Source: Bacteroidales bacterium KA00344
GTDB taxonomy: Bacteria; Bacteroidota; Bacteroidia; Bacteroidales; Bacteroidaceae
DNA: 64,000 nt
Assembly: GCA_001552765.1 (NCBI GenBank)
Contig: KQ959373.1
Location: 60,786 to 124,785, forward strand
Reading direction: 5' to 3'
Shown piece by piece: positions 9,634 to 18,521 of the stretch. The first letter of the stretch is position 1. The number at the start of each line of letters is the position of its first letter. The translations under genes and the position numbers were made by a program. The notes under the pieces were generated by a model. The model was not told the DNA's origin and ran no database searches. It saw nothing but the letters and a program-made list of their open reading frames with translations.

Positions 9634-9726
9634 TTCTCTGATTATCTTGAAACTTTGTTTTTCAAATTCAAGTCTGATTTTATCTCTATCCAGCCTATAT
9701 CAACATGAATATAGTCTATCAGAAGT

Positions 9727-9771
9727 CTGCAAATACTTGCAAGTTTGAGAAACATTTGCAAGTTTTTGCAG
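9727..9771. promoter_or_regulatory. Interrupted palindrome between fic and ribD
   Basis: The left arm begins CTGCAAATACTTGCAA and the right arm is the near reverse complement ending TTGCAAGTTTTTGCAG, around a short GTTTGAGAAAC core. The half-site AAATACTTGCAA is the same as in the palindrome at 11159-11199 on the other side of the fic gene, so one DNA-binding protein may see both. Confidence 0.6.
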
Positions 9772-9788
9772 TAACGGACATACCTTAT

Positions 9789-11093
9789 TTATATAGTGTT
9801 CAGTTCCTTATCGAATGAAGGACCTTTGATATAATTGAACTTAACCTTGTTTACGGCAATCTTTTGTAACAGCCCCCGTTCGACCAGCACATCCAAATCT
9901 GAACTTGCCGTGGTGTGGCTTATACCAAATCTGTTTTCCAATTCCTTTACCGTCAAGATGGTTTTAGGGTTATTGCGGAACAGCGAAAGAATGACAACCT
10001 GTCGCTCATTGATGTTGCCCAGTTTAAAGAGGTCAATATTATTCTGCTTTTGTGCTATCTTTCTTTGGATGTAGTTCTGCAAATTTTCGAATGCAAGGCA
10101 TAACACACGAAGATGGTATGTGATGAAATAGCCTAAATCGTAACCGTCGGATTCAACATATAGGAAAGCTTTTTCGTATTTCCGCTTCGAGGCGTAGATG
10201 ATTTTGGAAATCGCCAAATATTCTGTCAGCCAATAGCCATTCTTGAGCATGTACCAATAAAACAACGCCCTTGCTGTACGCCCATTGCCATCGACAAACG
10301 GATGGAGATAGGCCAACTGGAAATGAATCACTATCGCTTTGATGATGGGATGGATGAAGACCACCTGCGAATCATTATTCACAAAAGCACACAGGGCATC
10401 AATGTGATCGGTGATTTCAGTGTAGCTCGGTGGCGTATGCACCACCTCATCGGTTATGTCATTGGCCACCACAACATCATCATTGTCCCTAAACCGACCC
10501 TCGTCATGCAGGTCGTCCAATGTGTCCTTGGTCATCAGGGCATGAATATGTAACAACATTTCAGGCGTGAGCGCATCATCTTTGTGTTCGACAATGAAGC
10601 GGATGCTCTCAAAATTGTTAGCAATCATCCGTTCAGACAGATTTTTCGGTGACACCTTCTTCCTCAACATCTCCTTGGCTACCTTGCGCGTCGTGGAAGC
10701 TCCCTCCATCTGACTGGACGAAATGGCTTCCTCCATGAGCGAGGATATTAAATAGCGCTCCCTGTCTTCAGAGGGAATAACCGATGAATTTTCCCAAGAA
10801 CCGCCAAAATTCATGTCAAAATAGTGACATAGTTGCTGCATCCGGTTGGTAAGCGTCAGGTAGTATGTTGGATTGTTCCCTATAGGAACGCGTTGCATCA
10901 TCCTGCTGATCTTTGTTGCCGCCCATACCTGCTCATACGACACATCATCAGGTATCTTTTTATATTTAACGTCTGTCCAATACAAATATTCATCGTTAAA
11001 CCGGAGAATTAGCTCTGCAATATCTTTGCGCGCAACAAGTTTCATGCCCCGACGCATTAAGTTCGCATTGAGTTGTGGAGGAGATTCAATCAT
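9789..11093 (-). CDS. Fic family protein (AMPylator) with C-terminal winged-helix domain
   Basis: A 434-residue cytoplasmic Fic protein, likely to transfer AMP to a hydroxyl side chain of a target protein. The catalytic loop HPFVDGNGRTAR lies near residues 264-275 with its His, acidic residue, Gly-Asn-Gly and Arg intact. An upstream inhibitory helix SSQMEG near residue 126 matches the (S/T)xxxE(G/N) motif, so it is a class II self-inhibited form. The last 60 residues (TVKELENRFGISHTTASSDL onward) form a winged helix-turn-helix, suggesting DNA binding. The ATG at 11093 is chosen; an upstream in-frame ATG at 11159 would add 22 hydrophobic-aromatic residues and start before the promoter box. The gene sits between ribD and prmC, flanked by two palindromes with a shared half-site. 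Confidence 0.9.
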   Translation of the reverse strand: MIESPPQLNANLMRRGMKLVARKDIAELILRFNDEYLYWTDVKYKKIPDDVSYEQVWAATKISRMMQRVPIGNNPTYYLTLTNRMQQLCHYFDMNFGGSWENSSVIPSEDRERYLISSLMEEAISSSQMEGASTTRKVAKEMLRKKVSPKNLSERMIANNFESIRFIVEHKDDALTPEMLLHIHALMTKDTLDDLHDEGRFRDNDDVVVANDITDEVVHTPPSYTEITDHIDALCAFVNNDSQVVFIHPIIKAIVIHFQLAYLHPFVDGNGRTARALFYWYMLKNGYWLTEYLAISKIIYASKRKYEKAFLYVESDGYDLGYFITYHLRVLCLAFENLQNYIQRKIAQKQNNIDLFKLGNINERQVVILSLFRNNPKTILTVKELENRFGISHTTASSDLDVLVERGLLQKIAVNKVKFNYIKGPSFDKELNTI

Positions 11094-11107
11094 AGCTTTA
11101 TTTTTTG

Positions 11108-11115
11108 CAAATATA
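11108..11115 (-). promoter_or_regulatory. fic promoter, -7 box
   Basis: On the minus strand this reads TATATTTG, a match to TAnnTTTG. Transcription would begin near 11102, only about ten bases before the fic ATG at 11093. This also supports the shorter fic start. Confidence 0.6.
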
Positions 11116-11158
11116 GGAAAAAAGCAGTATTCATACGATTTAAAACGTATTTTTAACA

Positions 11159-11199
11159 CAAAATACTTGCAAATTCTTCAAGAACTTGCAAGTATTTTG
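11159..11199. promoter_or_regulatory. 41-bp palindromic operator candidate upstream of fic
   Basis: Two 20-base arms (left arm CAAAATACTTGCAAATTCTT) pair around a single central base with only one mismatch. It lies about 45 bases upstream of the fic -7 box and some 200 bases upstream of prmC. The inner TTCTTCAAGAA is itself a palindrome. Its half-site AAATACTTGCAA recurs at 9727-9771 beyond the 3' end of fic. A regulatory site for the Fic winged-helix domain is inferred. Confidence 0.7.
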
Positions 11200-11331
11200 A
11201 AGAATAACAATAGAAGAAGGGGCAACAAATTACCCCCTGAAGGCGAAAGGGAAAGAGGCGATTTGACAGCGCAATTCCGGTCGTGTCGGTCTTTTTCAAC
11301 ATCGAGACTTGTCTTATTCGGTTATTTTTTT

Positions 11332-11339
11332 TAATTTTG
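11332..11339 (+). promoter_or_regulatory. prmC promoter, -7 box
   Basis: TAATTTTG matches TAnnTTTG, 60 bases before the prmC start. Confidence 0.55.
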
Positions 11340-11398
11340 TCCAAACAGGCGCAGCGACTCCACATCGCACGACTGCCTGACAGAAAACAGACGACCGA

Positions 11399-12280
11399 AT
11401 GATGACAGTAAACCATCAGGACATATATGCTCGCCTTTGGCGATCGCTCACACCCATCTATGGAGACGGCGAGGCCAAAGCTGTGGTCAGGCTGCTGCTT
11501 GACGAAGGCTTCGGCTTGACGCTGACCGACATTGTGAGTGGGAAGGCCGACGAACTTCCGGCAAGCGACAGGGAGCGTCTCTCGATAATGGCCGACCGAT
11601 TACAAAAGGGCGAGCCGGTGCAGTATGTATTGGGGCGGAGCGACTTCTGTGGGCGCACATTCCATGTGGAGCCGGGCGTGCTGATACCGCGTCCGGAGAC
11701 CGAAGACCTGTGCCGCATGATCGTTTCGGAATACAGCAAACCTTATTGTGCACTCCAACCTCCCGTGCCTTTGCAAGTGTTGGACGTGGGCACAGGCAGC
11801 GGATGCATCGCCGTGACGCTGGCACTCGATCTGTGCAATGCCGAGGTTTCGGCCTGGGATATTTCGTCAGAAGCACTGCTCATCGCGCGGGGAAACGCAA
11901 AGGCAATGGGGGCAAGCGTCAACCTGATGTATCAGGACGCGCTCAATGCCCCGGAAGATGTGGGCAGATGGGACATCATTGTGTCTAACCCACCCTATAT
12001 TGCGGAGCACGAGCGAGAGGAAATGAGCCTCCATGTGCTCAATCATGAGCCCCGGCAGGCACTCTTTGTGCCCGACGACGACCCACTGCAATTCTATCGG
12101 GCCATTGCCGTCTACGCCAAGCAGGCATTAAAACATGACGGAAAACTGTTCTTTGAAATCAATCCTTTGTTTGTCAAAGCAATGCGCCGGATGCTGACAC
12201 AAGAAGGATTCACAGCGATAACATTTGCAGAAGATGCCTTTGGGAAAGTGAGATTTTGTCATTGCAAGGTTTCAACATAA
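11399..12280 (+). CDS. prmC: Peptide chain release factor N5-glutamine methyltransferase
   Basis: A 293-residue SAM-dependent enzyme that methylates the GGQ glutamine of release factors. The N-terminal helical domain is followed by the GRSDFCGRTFHVEPGVLIPR segment before the Rossmann fold. The SAM loop is LDVGTGSGCIAVTLAL near residue 127, and the catalytic NPPY lies near residue 199 in DIIVSNPPYIAEHE. Two ATGs stand in tandem at 11399 and 11402; either may be used. The next genes recX and comF follow on the same strand after a 22-bp tandem repeat. Confidence 0.95.
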   Translation: MMTVNHQDIYARLWRSLTPIYGDGEAKAVVRLLLDEGFGLTLTDIVSGKADELPASDRERLSIMADRLQKGEPVQYVLGRSDFCGRTFHVEPGVLIPRPETEDLCRMIVSEYSKPYCALQPPVPLQVLDVGTGSGCIAVTLALDLCNAEVSAWDISSEALLIARGNAKAMGASVNLMYQDALNAPEDVGRWDIIVSNPPYIAEHEREEMSLHVLNHEPRQALFVPDDDPLQFYRAIAVYAKQALKHDGKLFFEINPLFVKAMRRMLTQEGFTAITFAEDAFGKVRFCHCKVST

Positions 12281-12323
12281 CCGGCAGCGAGCATAGTTAT
12301 CACCGGCAGCGAGTTTTCGCTTC
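12280..12323. repeat. Two tandem 22-bp units after prmC
   Basis: The 12-mer ACCGGCAGCGAG occurs at 12280 and 12302, exactly 22 bases apart; the full units agree at 15 of 22 positions. The first unit begins at the last base of the prmC stop codon. Confidence 0.6.
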
Positions 12324-12476
12324 TCCCGCATATCTACATAAAATGATAGTCGTGTACACTCCGGAGAACAAACATGCGGATGCTCGGCTCACACCATAGA
12401 AATCAAACTAAGGGCCGACTACACGATGAACACTGCGTCATCACCATTTTATAACGTTAAATTTCTAATCAAAACA

Positions 12477-12962
12477 ATGACCATTTCAGAAGAAAAAGCA
12501 CTCTCAAAACTGGCCGCCATGTGCTCGAAAAGGGAGTATTGCACGGGTGATCTCGACGAAAAAATGAGAGCATGGGGGCTTGACGACGAAGTCAGACAGC
12601 GCAATATCGACTATTTAGTGGCACATCAATTCGTAGACAACTCACGTTTCTGTCGAGCCTTTGTCAATGACAAGGTGAAGTACAACAAATGGGGACGCAG
12701 GAAGATTGAGCAGGCTCTGTGGCTGAAACACGTTCCATCGGACATCTCCGCACCCATTCTCGACGATGTGCCCGATGAAGATTATCTCGTCGCATTGCGC
12801 CCAATTCTCAAAGCCAAATGGCCGACTATCAAGGCTAAAAACGACTATGAGCGGAGCATGAAGCTCATCAAGTATGCTATGGGACGAGGTTTTGAAATAC
12901 GGTTGATACGCCAATGTATTGACGAAGCCGAAGATCTGGAGATACCGGAAGATGAGGATTAG
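12477..12962 (+). CDS. recX: RecX family regulatory protein
   Basis: A 161-residue cytoplasmic protein of three-helix tandem repeats, expected to bind RecA filaments and limit their activity. Family features are KLAAMCSKREYCTGDLDEKM near the start, YLVAHQFVDNSRFCRAFVND, and KYNKWGRRKIEQALWLK, which fits the conserved k..kG...i...L. The ATG at 12477 gives the usual RecX length; an in-frame ATG at 12426 would add 17 residues without family features. Its last 11 bases overlap the comF start, so the two are translationally coupled. No recA is in the window. Confidence 0.88.
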   Translation: MTISEEKALSKLAAMCSKREYCTGDLDEKMRAWGLDDEVRQRNIDYLVAHQFVDNSRFCRAFVNDKVKYNKWGRRKIEQALWLKHVPSDISAPILDDVPDEDYLVALRPILKAKWPTIKAKNDYERSMKLIKYAMGRGFEIRLIRQCIDEAEDLEIPEDED

Positions 12963-13659
12963 TTTTCTACAGCGTGTTTTCGATCTCATCGCTCCCCGAC
13001 TCTGCTGCATCTGCGGCTCACGACTGGCACCCGAAGAAGACGCCATTTGCGTGAGCTGCAACCTGCGACTGCCACGTACCGACCATCTCTTGCAACCTTA
13101 CGACAACGCGTTGGCCAAAACATTTTGGGGACGGATAAAACACATGGAGAAAGCCGCCGCAATGTACTACCATCATGGCGGCTCCCAAGCCTCATATCCC
13201 ATCTACAACCTGAAGTATGACCATCGACCCGAAATAGGCACGGCATTGGGCAGGCTGATGGCGTTGGAAATGGAAAATGCCCATTTTTTCAATGACATAG
13301 ACGTGCTTATTCCTGTTCCGTTGAGTGCCGACAGGCAGCGTGAACGGGGCTATAACCAGAGTGAAATCATCGCCAAAGGCATGGCGGAAATATGCGGCAA
13401 ACCTGTGCTGACGAATGTTCTGGAGCGACGAGAATATCGTGGAAGTCAGACGCAGAAAGGGCGATGGGAACGCAACGAGAATGTAGAAAACGCATTTTTT
13501 CTGCTCAATGGCAACAAAATCAAGAACAGTCATATCCTTCTCGTAGATGATGTCGTAACTACCGGAGCTACTATCTGCGCATGTGCCAAGCAATTGGAAC
13601 AAGTCGCTGGTGTCAAAATCAGTGTAGCTACCATCGGTTTTGCGGATCTGAAACGATGA
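12952..13659 (+). CDS. comF: ComF family phosphoribosyltransferase-like protein
   Basis: A 235-residue protein of the ComF/GntX family. The N-terminal zinc finger shows CCICGSRL and CVSCNLRLP (residues 16-43). The phosphoribosyltransferase fold has the PRPP loop LLVDDVVTTGAT near residues 199-210. Homologues act in DNA uptake during natural transformation. The start inside recX (ATG at 12952, MRISFLQRVFDLIAPRLCC) is preferred; an ATG at 12919 would add 11 charged residues. Together with recX and the yifB/comM gene at 22.4 kb it hints at competence or DNA-uptake functions. Confidence 0.9.
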   Translation: MRISFLQRVFDLIAPRLCCICGSRLAPEEDAICVSCNLRLPRTDHLLQPYDNALAKTFWGRIKHMEKAAAMYYHHGGSQASYPIYNLKYDHRPEIGTALGRLMALEMENAHFFNDIDVLIPVPLSADRQRERGYNQSEIIAKGMAEICGKPVLTNVLERREYRGSQTQKGRWERNENVENAFFLLNGNKIKNSHILLVDDVVTTGATICACAKQLEQVAGVKISVATIGFADLKR

Positions 13660-13713
13660 TTATTGCAGACCCGAAGCGACGAGATTGAGGTCCCGAAACG
13701 ATGAGATTGTTAT
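13647..13713. repeat. Three tandem 22-23-bp units at the comF 3' end
   Basis: The words GAAACGATGA (13650), GAAGCGACGA (13673) and GAAACGATGA (13695) repeat at 23 and 22 bases, each followed by an ATT-containing stretch. The first unit covers the last codons and stop of comF, and the array fills the gap to the convergent phosphoethanolamine transferase gene. Confidence 0.65.
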
Positions 13714-13721
13714 GTCTTTAG

Positions 13722-15467
13722 CTATTTTCCGGCTTCTATTTTCCTCATCAAGACAAAATCTTGCTTATCTCTCAGAATCTTGTTCACGGGCACCGGCTCA
13801 TCATGATCGTCAAGATACATCCGGTCGGATGGTCTGAACTTTCGGCTGGCCACCGAGAGACTATCATTGCGGACGGGTGTTTCAATACCGGCAAGTCCGA
13901 GCATTGTATGGAACGCCGACTCGCTATTTGTCACGCTCTTGTGCCGGTTGATAAGCAAAGCATTTGCCTCCTGTGCGTAGTTGCGCCGATAAGTATCTGA
14001 GGTCCAAATGATGAACGGCACATAAAGTTCATAGATTGACGGCGCAGGCGACGCGTGCAGAAAAAGCCGACGACCGTCATCAAAGATATTTTCACCGTGG
14101 TCTGACGTGTAGAGCATGGCCGACATGACTTCGGTGCGGTCGAGCAAAGTGATCACATCATGCAGAAACCTGTCGGTAGAGCGTATCGAATTGTCGTATG
14201 CATTGACGAGCGAAGCACGATTGGAAAACTTCGCTTCACTGGCGTCATCGGGTTTGAACACAGCATCCGAAGCCGGATAGCGTTCACGATAATTGAAATG
14301 TGAGCCGTAGGTATGCAACACAATGAGTTCTTTGTTGCGTCCCTTGTCGAGCACACTTTTCACCATCGGCAGCATGTCGCTGTCAGCCACATTATCTTTT
14401 TCAGTTGCTTTCTCCTTGATAAACACCCACTCATCGGCCTCCTTACCAAAGAAGTCGATGAACGAGTGGTTAGGGAGTTGGTTGGAAATGAACACGGTAT
14501 GGAATCCCGCCTCCTTGAATGCCGTGATAATTCCCTTCTCCCGGTAAATGCGATGATGATCTTGAGCCGATGCGGCCGACATCAGCATGGGTACGCTCTT
14601 ATGCGTAGTATTCGATTGAGTGAATACGTTTGTGAATGTCACCACATTTCGGTTACGCTCCAGCAGCGGTGTGGTCTCACGTCCGTAACCATACAGACCG
14701 AAGCTGCAGGCCCTCGCCGTCTCGCCTATCACCAGCACATATACCTCACGAGCATTGTCCGGATGCGTAGGCTTGGCATTGAATCTGAATGCTGATGAGG
14801 TCTTGAAATAATCAGCCGTAGCCTTTGTCCGCTCCACAGCAAGCACCAGATTGTAGCCCACATTGACAGGATACAACTGTATTTTCGCCCTGTATTCACG
14901 ATCGACGGCATAAGTCACGCCGAGACTTGCCACTCCGACCGCCACGGCAATGAGTGCCATACGGCGCTGCCGGCCGACAAATTCTGATGGAAGCAAGTCT
15001 TTCCTGCGCAGGGAAATGATGGCCATGACAAGGATTGGAATGTATAAAACCACGACGATAGCGATAGCCGGAAGAAGATTGTTAAGCAACTCAAAGGCCT
15101 CTCCGGGGTTTGTAGTGACAATGTTAAGAAACATATCCACTGCGATGATGGAGTGTCCGAACAGATAGAGAAGCACCAGTTGGAATGCGGCAATAAATAA
15201 CAGCGGCGACAGCAACAGCGTTATTTTGCCGGGTCGGCGACTAAGCGTCATCAGCAGCCAAACAACCGACACCGGAAGTAAAACATTGGTGACGTTTGCC
15301 GCAAGCGTCATCTGCTCGGTCACGCAGAGTGCAATATTAGGTATGGCGAGCACAACCACAGTCAGCCAGAACAGCAAGACGGGACGCCTACCGGGCTTGC
15401 TTTTCTTCCGTCTGCCCATCATAAAGAAATCATGAGAAATCATATCTTTTGAGTTATTACAATTCAT
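13722..15467 (-). CDS. Lipid A phosphoethanolamine transferase (EptA/sulfatase family)
   Basis: A 581-residue inner-membrane enzyme. Five hydrophobic segments in the first 190 residues anchor a periplasmic alkaline-phosphatase-fold domain. Visible family motifs are GETARACSFGLYGYGRETTP with the metal-binding Glu, the nucleophile Thr in SNTTHKSVPML, and SDHGENIFDDGRRLFLHASP with metal Asp-His and the final His. It would move phosphoethanolamine from phosphatidylethanolamine to lipid A or a glycan, masking charge against cationic peptides; the acceptor is inferred. ATGs downstream of the chosen start (MISHDF, MMGRRK) are possible. A TATCTTTG box lies about 90 bases upstream on its strand. Confidence 0.92.
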   Translation of the reverse strand: MNCNNSKDMISHDFFMMGRRKKSKPGRRPVLLFWLTVVVLAIPNIALCVTEQMTLAANVTNVLLPVSVVWLLMTLSRRPGKITLLLSPLLFIAAFQLVLLYLFGHSIIAVDMFLNIVTTNPGEAFELLNNLLPAIAIVVVLYIPILVMAIISLRRKDLLPSEFVGRQRRMALIAVAVGVASLGVTYAVDREYRAKIQLYPVNVGYNLVLAVERTKATADYFKTSSAFRFNAKPTHPDNAREVYVLVIGETARACSFGLYGYGRETTPLLERNRNVVTFTNVFTQSNTTHKSVPMLMSAASAQDHHRIYREKGIITAFKEAGFHTVFISNQLPNHSFIDFFGKEADEWVFIKEKATEKDNVADSDMLPMVKSVLDKGRNKELIVLHTYGSHFNYRERYPASDAVFKPDDASEAKFSNRASLVNAYDNSIRSTDRFLHDVITLLDRTEVMSAMLYTSDHGENIFDDGRRLFLHASPAPSIYELYVPFIIWTSDTYRRNYAQEANALLINRHKSVTNSESAFHTMLGLAGIETPVRNDSLSVASRKFRPSDRMYLDDHDEPVPVNKILRDKQDFVLMRKIEAGK

Positions 15468-15554
15468 GACACATCATACAACTGTTTGGTCCATACTCAA
15501 CAGGCCCGCCAAACACTGATAACCATAATTACAGGCGTGTATCATTCTCGTGAA

Positions 15555-15562
15555 CAAAGATA
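15555..15562 (-). promoter_or_regulatory. Phosphoethanolamine transferase promoter, -7 box
   Basis: On the minus strand this reads TATCTTTG. A TTTG on the same strand lies at 15579-15582, spacing 16, a little short. The leader would be about 80 bases. Confidence 0.5.
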
Positions 15563-15711
15563 TACAAAACCTATTTCACAAAAAAGAATTTAACTTATTT
15601 TTTCTCCTGCCTCAATATTATCGGAGGGCGTATAGTCTTTTGCACATCCCACTAAATCTGCTGCAAAAGGCTCAAGGCAGCATGGAATCGAAACATAAAT
15701 GTGCCTATTTC

Positions 15712-15742
15712 TTTGCGCTTTCGCTATTTTACATTAACTTTG
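15712..15742 (+). promoter_or_regulatory. pyrE: pyrE promoter
   Basis: TTTG at 15712-15715 and TAACTTTG at 15735-15742 are separated by 19 bases, the ideal Bacteroidota arrangement. Transcription would begin near 15747, giving a leader of about 120 bases. A short open frame that spans this promoter (15550-15792) is not believed to be a gene. Confidence 0.8.
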
Positions 15743-15869
15743 TAGAAAATAAACTGATGAGCAAGAAAGGGGATAAGACACGCCAAAATTGAAAGCTCGG
15801 CTTCGGTAAACCTCCCCTATCTTCCAGCAAAATCTTTAACTCCATAATTTCCCAACAATTCCAAACACT

Positions 15870-16502
15870 ATGGATAACTTCAAGAAGGCTTTTGCCAAAC
15901 GGCTGCTCGACATCGAGGCCATCAAGTTGCAACCCGACAATCCCTTCACATGGGCATCAGGGTGGCATTCTCCCATCTATTGTGACAACCGCAAGACACT
16001 GTCCTATCCCGACCTGCGCAGCTTTGTCAAGCAAGGGCTCACCCATGCCGTTCTCGACCATTTTCCCGAAGCAACGGCTGTTGCCGGAGTAGCTACGGGA
16101 GCCATCGCACAAGGCGCTCTGGTGGCCGATCAACTCGCCATGCCCTTCTGCTACGTGCGTTCCAAACCTAAAGATCACGGCATGGGAAACCTCATTGAGG
16201 GCACACTGCCCGAAGGCGCCAAAGTAGTGGTGGTGGAAGACCTCATCTCTACGGGTGGCAGCTCACTGAAAGCCGTTGAAGCACTGCGTAAGGCAGGCTT
16301 CGAAGTGGTAGGCATGGTGGCCAGTTTCACCTACGGTTTCCCCATTGCGGCTAAGGCTTTTGAGGATGCTCACGTCAAGCTCGTCACCCTTTCCGACTAC
16401 GAACATCTCCTGGAATTGGCCCAAGAGATTGGCTATGTGAAGGAAAGCGACATCGAGGCGCTGCGCGTTTGGCGTAAAGATCCGGCAAACTGGAAGAAAT
16501 AA
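15870..16502 (+). CDS. pyrE: Orotate phosphoribosyltransferase
   Basis: A 210-residue cytoplasmic enzyme that joins orotate to PRPP to make OMP in pyrimidine synthesis. The PRPP-binding loop is VVVVEDLISTGGSSLKAVE near residues 113-131. The upstream segments NPFTWASGWHSPIYCDNR and PFCYVRSKPKDHG carry the family's orotate and pyrophosphate contacts. It heads a same-strand run with the SRPBCC protein and argH. Confidence 0.96.
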   Translation: MDNFKKAFAKRLLDIEAIKLQPDNPFTWASGWHSPIYCDNRKTLSYPDLRSFVKQGLTHAVLDHFPEATAVAGVATGAIAQGALVADQLAMPFCYVRSKPKDHGMGNLIEGTLPEGAKVVVVEDLISTGGSSLKAVEALRKAGFEVVGMVASFTYGFPIAAKAFEDAHVKLVTLSDYEHLLELAQEIGYVKESDIEALRVWRKDPANWKK

Positions 16503-16701
16503 CAGCCTTTGCAAGCTCCTCCCCAAGAGCGCATTAAGGATTATCCCAAGAAATATTCAACAAGGGAAGATAAAGTTATCTAAAAGCCGACGTATCGGGA
16601 GAACAAAGCCTTGACACCTTGGAGGTTGTGCCTTGGTTTACCCCATATTTCTCCGTGAAACCGCAATATCTTTATATTTTCCGAATCACAAGAAACAGAA
16701 T

Positions 16702-17112
16702 ATGACAAAAATAGAAAGTACAATCCGAGAGATAGACTATCCGCAGCAATCTGTTTACAATATGCTGAGCGACCTCAGCCATATAGAAAAGGTGAAAGAC
16801 AAGCTGCCCGAAGACAAGATAGACAACCTTGTTTTCGATACCGACAGCATCTCGATATCCACCCCAATGGGTGCGGTGAAAATGGTTATCGTGGACCGAG
16901 AGGAGCCGAAAACCATAAAATTTGAAACTGAGGAAAGCCCTTTGCCTTTTAATTTCTGGATTCAAATCCTGCCCGTCACAGAGACAACGAGCAAGATGAA
17001 GCTCACCATCAAAGCCGATCTAAATCCGTTTATCAGCGGCATGGTGAAGAAGCCTCTGCAGGAAGGCATCGAAAAAATTGCCGATGCACTGCAGATGATA
17101 CATTACGAATAG
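16702..17112 (+). CDS. SRPBCC family protein
   Basis: A 136-residue cytoplasmic protein with the START/Bet v1-like pattern of alternating strands: MTKIESTIREIDYPQQSVYNML at the start and a long amphipathic C-terminal helix (PLQEGIEKIADALQM). Such folds form a hydrophobic ligand pocket; no ligand can be named. The start at 16702 is used because the upstream in-frame ATG at 16633 would add 23 residues unlike the family. It is placed between pyrE and argH on the same strand, a placement that I recall as common in Bacteroidales. Confidence 0.75.
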   Translation: MTKIESTIREIDYPQQSVYNMLSDLSHIEKVKDKLPEDKIDNLVFDTDSISISTPMGAVKMVIVDREEPKTIKFETEESPLPFNFWIQILPVTETTSKMKLTIKADLNPFISGMVKKPLQEGIEKIADALQMIHYE

Positions 17113-17167
17113 AAGCGATGTTCGGGAAATGGGCGATTGAAGTCTATTCTCATTAATCAAGACGATC

Positions 17168-18505
17168 ATGGCAAACAAACTTTGGGAAAAGAATTTTCAG
17201 GTCAATGCGGAAATTGAACGTTTCACCGTTGGCTGCGATCGGGAGATGGATCTCTATCTCGCCAAATACGACGTACTCGGCTCCATGGCCCACATCACCA
17301 TGCTTCAGAGCATCGGCCTCTTGGAAAAAGAGGAACTCTCGCAGCTCCTCGCCGAGTTGAAGAACATCTACAAAACGTGCGAAGACGGACGCTTTGTGAT
17401 TGAGGAAGGCGTTGAAGACGTACATTCGCAAGTGGAACTGATGCTCACCCGTAAACTCGGAGACATGGGCAAGAAGATTCATTCGGGGCGGTCGCGCAAT
17501 GATCAGGTGCTGGTAGACCTCAGACTCTTTATCCGCCACGAACTCATGGAGATTGTGGGCGAGGTAGAGACGCTTTTCGAGGAATTGATTCGGAAGAGCA
17601 ATCAGCATAAAAATGTGCTGATGCCAGGCTACACCCACCTGCAAATCGCCATGCCGTCGAGCTTCGGATTATGGTTTGGAGCATACGCAGAGAGTCTTGT
17701 CGACGATATGCTTTTTCTTCAAGCCGCCTATCGCATGACCAACCGAAACCCCTTGGGATCGGCCGCCGGCTACGGTTCGTCGTTCCCGTTGAACAGGACG
17801 ATGACCACAGAGCTGTTGGGCTTCGACTCGATGGACTTCAACGTGGTCTATGCACAGATGGGTAGGGGCAAGACCGAACGCAACGTGGCCTTCGCCATGG
17901 CCACCGTAGCCGGGACAGTGGCAAAGATGGCTTTCGACGCCTGTTTGTTCAACAGCCAGAACTTCGGCTTCGTGAATCTGCCCAAGGAGTGTACCACCGG
18001 ATCGAGCATCATGCCCCACAAGAAGAATCCCGACGTGTTCGAACTCATTCGTGCCAAATGCAACAAATTGCAGGTCCTGCCCCAACAGGTGACGCTCATC
18101 ATGAACAATCTGCCCGTAGGCTATTTCCGCGATCTGCAAATCATCAAGGAAATATTCCTCCCCGCATTCGACGAGTTGAAGGATTGCCTACGGATGGCTG
18201 CCTATATCATCAACAAAATGGAGGTGAACGAGCATATTCTGGACAACCCGATGTATGACCCGATTTTCTCAGTAGAGGAGGTAAACAACCTCACCGCCTC
18301 CGGAACGCCCTTCCGCGATGCTTACAAGCAGGTGGGACTCAAGATTGAAAGCGGGACGTTCAAGGCCGACAAAAACATACATCACACCCACGAGGGATCT
18401 ATCGGCAATCTCTGCAACGACCACATTCAGGCCCTGATGAAGAAGGCGCTCAACGATTTCAACTTTGAAAATGTGCGCAGAGCCGAGCACGATTTACTGA
18501 AATAA
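17168..18505 (+). CDS. argH: Argininosuccinate lyase
   Basis: A 445-residue cytoplasmic enzyme of the fumarase/aspartase superfamily that splits argininosuccinate into arginine and fumarate. The superfamily signature GSSIMPHKKNPD is at residues 279-290 with the mobile catalytic Ser. The second conserved region is MPGYTHLQIAMPSSFG near residue 157, and the first is HSGRSRNDQV near residue 105. The C-terminus is slightly unusual in being short and basic, but the length is normal for Bacteroidota. Confidence 0.96.
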   Translation: MANKLWEKNFQVNAEIERFTVGCDREMDLYLAKYDVLGSMAHITMLQSIGLLEKEELSQLLAELKNIYKTCEDGRFVIEEGVEDVHSQVELMLTRKLGDMGKKIHSGRSRNDQVLVDLRLFIRHELMEIVGEVETLFEELIRKSNQHKNVLMPGYTHLQIAMPSSFGLWFGAYAESLVDDMLFLQAAYRMTNRNPLGSAAGYGSSFPLNRTMTTELLGFDSMDFNVVYAQMGRGKTERNVAFAMATVAGTVAKMAFDACLFNSQNFGFVNLPKECTTGSSIMPHKKNPDVFELIRAKCNKLQVLPQQVTLIMNNLPVGYFRDLQIIKEIFLPAFDELKDCLRMAAYIINKMEVNEHILDNPMYDPIFSVEEVNNLTASGTPFRDAYKQVGLKIESGTFKADKNIHHTHEGSIGNLCNDHIQALMKKALNDFNFENVRRAEHDLLK

Positions 18506-18521
18506 ACAGCCAACAACACCC

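Noticed and set aside
9634..9788. An FMN riboswitch upstream of ribD
   Set aside because: The expected multi-helix FMN element is not seen; the region holds the ACTTGCAAGT palindrome instead.
15550..15792. A short open frame before pyrE
   Set aside because: The strong pyrE promoter (TTTG and TAACTTTG, 19-base spacing) lies inside it, and the product has no known features.
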